Source: Chloroflexi bacterium UBA6019 (GTDB taxonomy: Bacteria; Chloroflexota; Dormibacteria; Dormibacterales; Dormibacteraceae). Taken from it: a DNA stretch of 10,974 nt. Positions 6,764 to 10,974 of this stretch are shown here, piece after piece. The stretch is from the NCBI GenBank assembly GCA_002427995.1, contig DIZV01000012.1, positions 1 to 10,974 on the forward strand, written 5' to 3'. Both the position numbers and the translations under genes were made by a program. Each line of letters begins with the position of its first letter. Within the stretch, counting starts at the first letter, position 1. A model generated the notes under the pieces. It was given only the letters and a program-made list of their open reading frames with translations, ran no database searches and was not told where the DNA came from.

Positions 6764-6793
6764 CTCGTGAAGGAATCTGTGAAGAATCTGTAA
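6764..6793 (-). promoter_or_regulatory. Tandem 11-bp direct repeat, candidate OmpR/PhoB-type response-regulator site
   Basis: On the minus strand TTACAGA (6787-6793) and TCACAGA (6776-6782) are 7-mers separated by the 4-mer TTCT, an 11-bp period. A third, weaker TCACGAG (6764-6770) follows one base out of phase. Two half-sites one helical turn apart are typical of winged-helix OmpR/PhoB-family regulators, and mycobacterial PhoP sites (TCACAGC-N4-TCACAGC) look alike. The repeat lies after the E1 beta stop and before the serine-hydrolase gene. The HD-GYP regulator in this window has no DNA-binding domain, so any binder would be encoded elsewhere. Confidence 0.45.
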
Positions 6794-6814
6794 GGATCCG
6801 CGATCAGCGCTCTC

Positions 6815-7792
6815 TCAGGCATTGACAGTCTTCCGCGCAGCGTTCACGACGCGGGCCGAGGAGGGCAGCCATAAGTTCTCCATCGTCGCCGGCGGGTAGG
6901 GCGTGTCGTAGGAGGCGACCCGGGCGATCGGCGCGTCGAGCGAGTAGAAAGCCTCCTCCTGGAGGGTCGCCACCACCTCGGCACCGAAGCCTGCCGAGAG
7001 CGGCGCCTCGTGGACGACGACGCAGCGGCCGGTCTTGACGACGGAGGCCACCATCGACTCGATGTCAAGCGGCACCAGGGAGCGGAGGTCGAGCACCTCG
7101 GCCGAGATGCCTTCCTCGGCCAGCTTGGCGGCGGCATGCTCGCAGACCTCGACCGCGGCGCTCCACCCGATCAGGGTGATGTGCTCGCCCTCGCGGGCGA
7201 CCCGCGCCTTGCCGAAGGGCACCGTGTAGGCCTCGTCGGGCACCTCCGCCCGGCCCTTCCGATAGAGCCGCTCCGGTTCGATGAAGAGGACTGGGTCGGG
7301 GTCTCGGATCGCTTCGATCAGCATCCCCTTGGCGTCGTACGGGTTGCTCGGCATCACGACCTTGATCGCCGGAGACTGCACGAACTGGGCCTCGATCGCA
7401 TCGGGGTGGAACTCGGGCGTCTTGGTGCCGCCCCCCATCGGCGCCCGGACCGTCACCTGGAGCGGGAAGCGGCCGCGCGAGCGGTAGCGGTAGCGGCCCA
7501 GCTGCTGGCCAAGTTGGTGGAATGCCTGGTGGGTGAAGCCGAGGAACTGGATCTCGGCGACGGGGATGAGGCCCGAGATGGCAAGCCCGATGCTGGACCC
7601 GATGATCGACGCTTCCGCCAGCGGGGTGTCGAAGACCCGCTTGCGACCGAACTTCTCGATCAGGCCATCGGTGGTCCGGAAGACGCCGCCCAGCCGGCCG
7701 ACGTCGAGGCCGAGGATCATCACCCGCTCGTCCTCCTCCATCTCGTGGAGGATCGCTGCGCGGATCGCCTCGATGATCGTCAGCTGCGCCAC
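6815..7792 (-). CDS. 2-oxoacid dehydrogenase E1 component, beta subunit
   Basis: This 325-residue protein is the usual length for the beta chain of a heterotetrameric ThDP-dependent E1 (branched-chain 2-oxoacid, pyruvate or acetoin type). Seen: LTIIEAIRAAI at the N-terminus, the VFDTPLAE block with E60 (the glutamate that contacts the ThDP aminopyrimidine in this family), AEIQFLGF, RYRYRSRGRFP, APMGGG, the HPDAIEAQF loop, IEPERLYR, and the C-terminal DLRSLVPLD, VVHEA and SYDTPYP blocks. With E1 alpha it would decarboxylate a 2-oxoacid and pass the acyl group to the lipoyl group of E2. The start is GTG 7792, which shares one base with the E1 alpha stop (TAGTG), with GGGGGAG 2 nt before it. The frame stays open upstream to 7966, but that stretch lies inside E1 alpha and has no family similarity. 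No E2 or E3 gene follows in the window. Confidence 0.95.
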   Translation of the reverse strand: MAQLTIIEAIRAAILHEMEEDERVMILGLDVGRLGGVFRTTDGLIEKFGRKRVFDTPLAEASIIGSSIGLAISGLIPVAEIQFLGFTHQAFHQLGQQLGRYRYRSRGRFPLQVTVRAPMGGGTKTPEFHPDAIEAQFVQSPAIKVVMPSNPYDAKGMLIEAIRDPDPVLFIEPERLYRKGRAEVPDEAYTVPFGKARVAREGEHITLIGWSAAVEVCEHAAAKLAEEGISAEVLDLRSLVPLDIESMVASVVKTGRCVVVHEAPLSAGFGAEVVATLQEEAFYSLDAPIARVASYDTPYPPATMENLWLPSSARVVNAARKTVNA

Positions 7793-8838
7793 TACTCCCC
7801 CAAAAGCTCGCGGCGCTGGGCCGCCTGGCGGGGCGTCAGCTCGGCGAAGACGTTCTCGAAGATCTGCGCCGGCTCGGGCCGGGGGGCCTGCTGGGCCTCG
7901 ACGAGCGCGTCCTCGATCTCCTGGGCGGCGACGGCCCTGTACTCCTTCGCCTTCTCGTCGCTCCACATGCCGCGCTCGCGGAGGTAGGCCTCGATGCGCT
8001 CGATCGGGTCACGCGCGCGCGCCTCCTCGAGGTCCTTCGGGTCCTGGTAGCGGCTCGGGTTGTCGGTCGTGTTGTGGAAGGACATCCGGTAGGTGATCGA
8101 CTCGATGAGGGTCGGCCCTTCGCCGCGCCGGGCGCGGTCGACCGCCTCCTTGGTCACCTCGTAGACGGCGAGCAGGTCGTTGCCATCGACGACGCGGCCG
8201 GGAAAGCCGTAGCCGGCCGCGCGGTCGGCGAAGTAGCGGGCGGCGCTCTGGAAGGAGCGGGGAGTGGAGATCGCCCACTGGTTGTTCTGGAGGAAGAAGA
8301 CGATCGGCGCGCCGGTGACGCCGGCCAGGTTGCAGCTCTCGTGGAAGTCGCCCTCGGAGGATGAGCCCTCGCCGAAGTAGGTGACCACCACGCCCTCCTT
8401 GCCCTGGATCTGGAGACCCCAGGCGAGGCCGACGGCGTGCGGCAGCTGGGCGGCGAGCGAAACCTGGGTCGGCAGCATCTTGAGGTCGTCGGGAATCCGG
8501 CCGGCGACCGGGTTGCCGCTCAGGTTGAGGATGTGCTTGACGAGGGGGAAGCCCCACATCAGGTAGGCGGGCAGCTCGCGGTACTGCGGCACCAGCCAGT
8601 CGGTGCGCGGCTCGAAGGCCATCGCGGACCCCACGACGGACGCCTCCTGCCCGATCACCGGCGAGAACACCCCGAAGCGGCCCTGCCGCTGGAGGGCTGT
8701 GGCCTTGCTGTCAAAGGCCCGGCTCAGGAGCATCCAGCGGAGGCCTTCGAGGACGAACTCGTCGTCGAGCACGGGCTTGGCGCCCTCCCGCAACCGGCCG
8801 GAGGGGTCCAGCACCTGATAGACGCCGTTTTCGGGCAA
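7792..8838 (-). CDS. 2-oxoacid dehydrogenase E1 component, alpha subunit (branched-chain type)
   Basis: This 348-residue protein binds ThDP/Mg. The cofactor motif reads YFGEGSSSEGDFHE (G156-E157-G158) and runs to FFLQNNQWAIST (N185-N186). Use of GEG and the NNxxAIST pattern matches branched-chain E1 alpha more than pyruvate E1 alpha, which has GDG. Other blocks are FSPVIGQEA, VPQYRELPAYL, AAQLPHAVGLAWG, and the YRMSFHNTTDNPSRY loop with H255. That loop aligns with the HHSTSDD phosphorylation loop of the mammalian enzyme, but the serine is replaced by Asn. With the beta subunit it catalyses oxidative decarboxylation of a 2-oxoacid, likely branched-chain. The start is a TTG at 8838, 8 nt after the preceding stop, with no strong ribosome site. 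Recognisable sequence begins by residue 7, so no other start fits well. Pyruvate or acetoin as substrate cannot be excluded. Confidence 0.94.
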   Translation of the reverse strand: MPENGVYQVLDPSGRLREGAKPVLDDEFVLEGLRWMLLSRAFDSKATALQRQGRFGVFSPVIGQEASVVGSAMAFEPRTDWLVPQYRELPAYLMWGFPLVKHILNLSGNPVAGRIPDDLKMLPTQVSLAAQLPHAVGLAWGLQIQGKEGVVVTYFGEGSSSEGDFHESCNLAGVTGAPIVFFLQNNQWAISTPRSFQSAARYFADRAAGYGFPGRVVDGNDLLAVYEVTKEAVDRARRGEGPTLIESITYRMSFHNTTDNPSRYQDPKDLEEARARDPIERIEAYLRERGMWSDEKAKEYRAVAAQEIEDALVEAQQAPRPEPAQIFENVFAELTPRQAAQRRELLGE

Positions 8839-8846
8839 GAGCTTGA

Positions 8847-9764
8847 TTATCCGACGGCCAGCAACAGCTTGCCGGTGGTCGCCCGGCTTCCCAGCCGGCG
8901 GTGCGCCTCGGCCGCCTCCGCCAGCGGCAGTACCTGTCCCACCGGCGGCCGGAGCGCGCCGGAGCGGATCAGCTCGATGCCCTCCGCGCTGGTCTTCAGA
9001 AATTGCTCGGGGTGGCGCGCCCGAAACGCACCCATGCTGAAGGGCAGAACGCCGACGCCGCGGACGCGCAGGTCGCCGACGCCGGGGATCCGCTGCGCCT
9101 CGCCCGAGCTGGCGCCGATGCAGACCATTCGCCCGAACGGGGCCATCGACTCCAGGGCGCGGGTGAAGACGTCGCCGCCGACCGTGTCGACCATCACGTC
9201 GATCGGCCCCGGCAGCGGGTCCTCGTAGCCCACGGCCACATCGGCGCCCAGCTCGACCGCACGGGCCCGCTTCTCGGGGGTGCTCGCCACCGCGACCACG
9301 CGGCCCGCACCGAGCGCCCGCGCGACCTGGATGGCGGAGCTGCCAACGCCGCCGGCGGCGGCGGTGACGAGGACTGTCTCGCCGGGCTGCAGCCGGCCGA
9401 CATGACGTAGCGCATAGAACGCGGTGAGGCCGGTCAGTGCGTACCCCGCCGCGGCATCGAGGTCAAGGCCGTCGGCACTCCAGGCGAAGTCCGCGGCGAC
9501 CAGCTCGGCGTAGCCCCCGCTGGGGACGAGGGCGAAGACCGGCCGGCCGGTCGCGACGTCGTGGCCGGACACCTCGAGACCGGGGATGAAGGGCGGCGGC
9601 GGCGCCTGCGCATACCTGCCGAGGGTCGAGGAGAGGTCGGCGAAGTTGACGCCCGCCCGGTGGACCCGGATCAACACCCTTCCCGGCTCCGCTGCCGGCG
9701 GGGGAACCTCCTGAAGCTCGAGCACCTCCGGGCCGCCGAGCCGGGTGGCGACGATGGCCCGCAT
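8847..9764 (-). CDS. NADPH:quinone oxidoreductase-type MDR protein (zinc-free alcohol dehydrogenase family)
   Basis: This 305-residue protein is a medium-chain reductase. Seen: MRAIVATRLGGPEVLEL at the start, AGVNFADLSSTLGRY (38-51) and PGLEVSGHDV (61-70), all typical of quinone oxidoreductase (QOR) members. The Rossmann motif AAAGGVG (135-141) is followed by IQVARALGAGRVVAVA and the conserved VDTVGG (192-197). The cysteine-rich structural-zinc loop and the catalytic-zinc Cys/His of alcohol dehydrogenases are absent, which fits the zinc-free QOR class using NADPH to reduce quinones or enones. The ATG at 9764 is chosen because GAGG lies 5 nt upstream and family similarity begins at once. The reading frame is open upstream to 10031, but that part is the shadow of the Mo-hydroxylase gene. 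It sits 7 nt after the Mo subunit and 8 nt before E1 alpha. The physiological acceptor is unknown. Confidence 0.92.
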   Translation of the reverse strand: MRAIVATRLGGPEVLELQEVPPPAAEPGRVLIRVHRAGVNFADLSSTLGRYAQAPPPPFIPGLEVSGHDVATGRPVFALVPSGGYAELVAADFAWSADGLDLDAAAGYALTGLTAFYALRHVGRLQPGETVLVTAAAGGVGSSAIQVARALGAGRVVAVASTPEKRARAVELGADVAVGYEDPLPGPIDVMVDTVGGDVFTRALESMAPFGRMVCIGASSGEAQRIPGVGDLRVRGVGVLPFSMGAFRARHPEQFLKTSAEGIELIRSGALRPPVGQVLPLAEAAEAHRRLGSRATTGKLLLAVG

Positions 9765-9769
9765 CGTTA

Positions 9770-9773
9770 CCTC
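9770..9773 (-). promoter_or_regulatory. Ribosome binding site for the quinone oxidoreductase gene
   Basis: GAGG on the minus strand overlaps the TGA stop of the Mo-hydroxylase gene and sits 5 nt before the ATG at 9764. It fixes the start and suggests translational coupling. Confidence 0.65.
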
Positions 9774-10974
9774 AGTCGAGGAGGAGGTGCGCAGCGATCG
9801 GGATTGTCCGAATCCGGACGCCCGTCGCGGAGGCGATGGCGTTGACCACCGCGGCCGGCCCGGGCACCGCCGGCGGCTCGCCGACACCGCGGGTGCCGAT
9901 GCCGGTCGAGGCCGGGACCTCGATGATCTGGACGTCGATATCCGGAACCTGGTCGGCCGTGGGAAGCTCGTAGTCGAGGAAGCTGCCCGTGCGCAGCTGG
10001 CCGCCGGCGTCGTAGACGAGCTGCTCGCCAAGTGCCCGGCCGAGGCCCTGGACGGCGCCGCCGTGAATCTGCGCCACCACCTCGGGCGGGTTGATCGCGC
10101 GGCCGACGTCCTGGATCGCGGCGTAAGCCGTCACCCGGTAAGCGCCGGTGGCCCGGTCGACGCGGACGCGGCAGAGGTGCACTGTGAAGGCGGGCGATTG
10201 GCGGTCGATCCGGGTCCGACCCTGGCCCAGCACCGGCGGGTAGGCACTGCCCCCCATCGCCAGCTCGCCGATCGCCAGCTTGCGGTCGGGCACTCCCCTG
10301 ACGCGGACGGAGCCGTCGACGATCTCGAGGTCCTCCGGCGCCGCCTCCAGCTGCTCGGCGGCGATCTCGAACAGCTGCCGCTTGGCGTCGGCGGCGGCTG
10401 CGGCCACCGCGTAGCCGACCGTCCCGGTGGTGATGCTGCCGCCGGCGACCGGCCCCTGGGGCGCGCTGGCCGTGTCGCCGAGCTCGATCTGGATCTTCTC
10501 CAGCGGTACGCCGAACGCCTTCGAGGCGAGGAGGGCGAGGCCGGTGCTGGAGCCACTGATGTCGACCGTGCCGACCTGGACGGTGAGGCTACCGTCGGGC
10601 TCGACCCGGCACATCGCCGCCGCCGAGCCAAAGGCGCCGCCCCAGGCGCCGGCGGCGACCCCGAGCCCCTCGCCCGGCTCCCGCGGGGCGGTGTAGAGAG
10701 GGTGGCGGCGAGCGGCCTCGAGCACTTCGATGAGCCCGATCTTGTCGGGTTCGCCGCTGGGCGTCTTCTCGCCCTCCCGGCGGGCATTTTTCAGCCGCAG
10801 CTCGATCGGGTCCAGCTCCAGCTCGGTCGCCAGCTCGTCGAGGGCCGACTCGAGGGCGAAGAAGGCCTGGGTGCCACCCGGCGCGCGGTAGGCGTCGACG
10901 GGCGTCTTATTGGTCGAGACCTCGTAAGCGGTGTAGGCGAAGTTGGGCACGAGGTAGGCGCTGTTGAAGAGCAT
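9772..10974 (-). CDS. Xanthine dehydrogenase family molybdopterin-binding subunit (partial, N-terminus off window)
   Basis: The visible 400 residues are roughly the C-terminal half of a Mo-hydroxylase large subunit. Full family members are about 750-800 residues, so the Met at 10974 is very likely internal. Seen: STNKTPVDAYRAPGGTQAFFALESALDELA (20-49), the Mo-domain block of this family; IELRLKNA; VGTVDISGSSTGLAL (134-148); the pterin-binding PVAGGSITTGTVGYAV stretch (175-190); GRAINPP and QIHGGAVQGLGRALGE (302-317); and TRGVGEPP (361-368), whose E366 is the expected catalytic glutamate. Members hydroxylate purines, N-heterocycles or aldehydes using molybdopterin, with 2Fe-2S and FAD partners that must be encoded elsewhere. 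The AYRAPGG loop differs from the AYRCSFR loop of form I CO dehydrogenase, so it is not CoxL. The substrate cannot be told. The stop is 7 nt before the quinone-oxidoreductase start. Confidence 0.92.
   Translation of the reverse strand: MLFNSAYLVPNFAYTAYEVSTNKTPVDAYRAPGGTQAFFALESALDELATELELDPIELRLKNARREGEKTPSGEPDKIGLIEVLEAARRHPLYTAPREPGEGLGVAAGAWGGAFGSAAAMCRVEPDGSLTVQVGTVDISGSSTGLALLASKAFGVPLEKIQIELGDTASAPQGPVAGGSITTGTVGYAVAAAAADAKRQLFEIAAEQLEAAPEDLEIVDGSVRVRGVPDRKLAIGELAMGGSAYPPVLGQGRTRIDRQSPAFTVHLCRVRVDRATGAYRVTAYAAIQDVGRAINPPEVVAQIHGGAVQGLGRALGEQLVYDAGGQLRTGSFLDYELPTADQVPDIDVQIIEVPASTGIGTRGVGEPPAVPGPAAVVNAIASATGVRIRTIPIAAHLLLD

Noticed and set aside
6822..6827. Plus-strand TTGACA resembling a -35 box
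   Set aside because: No -10-like element lies at proper spacing, no plus-strand gene follows, and the bases are codons of E1 beta.
7793..7966. 58-residue N-terminal extension of E1 beta
   Set aside because: The stretch is low-complexity Arg/Gly/Ala sequence inside E1 alpha. E1 beta similarity starts at the GTG at 7792.
9765..10031. 89-residue N-terminal extension of the quinone oxidoreductase
   Set aside because: It is a Ser/Arg/Pro-rich shadow of the Mo-hydroxylase gene. The ATG at 9764 has GAGG 5 nt upstream and family similarity from the first residue.
9772..10974. Form I CO dehydrogenase large subunit (CoxL)
   Set aside because: The diagnostic AYRCSFR loop is absent; the sequence reads AYRAPGG.

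Overview
This window is GC-rich bacterial DNA. It carries nine protein genes, all transcribed from the minus strand. They are packed with overlaps or short gaps, and the longest gap is 115 nt. Several starts are GTG or TTG. The gene content points to a free-living, high-GC aerobic heterotroph: a molybdenum hydroxylase, a branched-chain-type 2-oxoacid dehydrogenase E1, and a large multi-sensor kinase. An actinobacterium or a high-GC Chloroflexota/Dormibacterota-like lineage would fit, but nothing in the sequence fixes the taxon. I see no rRNA, tRNA, CRISPR array, insertion sequence or phage gene.

In the direction of transcription (high to low coordinates) the layout falls into three blocks. 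Block A (10974-6815) is the C-terminal 400 residues of a xanthine-dehydrogenase-family Mo-binding subunit, a zinc-free NADPH:quinone-oxidoreductase-type MDR protein, then E1 alpha and E1 beta of a branched-chain-type 2-oxoacid dehydrogenase. Gaps are 7 nt and 8 nt, and the two E1 genes share 1 nt, so this looks like one operon. No E2 or E3 gene follows.

Block B (about 6800-4833) is an exported or membrane-anchored class-A beta-lactamase-fold serine hydrolase and a protein made of two FMN split-barrel (pyridoxamine-phosphate-oxidase-like) domains. The short gap before this block carries a tandem 11-bp direct repeat that looks like an OmpR/PhoB-type operator.

Block C (4717-1) is a signalling unit. 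It holds a soluble histidine kinase (three GAF, two PAS, HisKA, HATPase and a degenerate truncated receiver), an overlapping REC-HD-GYP response regulator predicted to hydrolyse cyclic di-GMP, and 10 nt later a CPBP-family intramembrane protease cut by the window edge. The inferred flow is GAF/PAS sensing, phosphotransfer to the HD-GYP regulator and lowering of c-di-GMP. The protease is probably co-transcribed, but its place in the pathway is unknown.

The families are all recognisable and I do not see a wholly new system. The points most worth a second look are the near-exact 163-residue GAF triplication, the pseudo-receiver on the kinase, the beta-lactamase-like protein without a recognisable omega-loop glutamate, the 11-bp repeat operator candidate, the duplicated split barrel, and the Mo-hydroxylase/E1 operon without E2 or E3.
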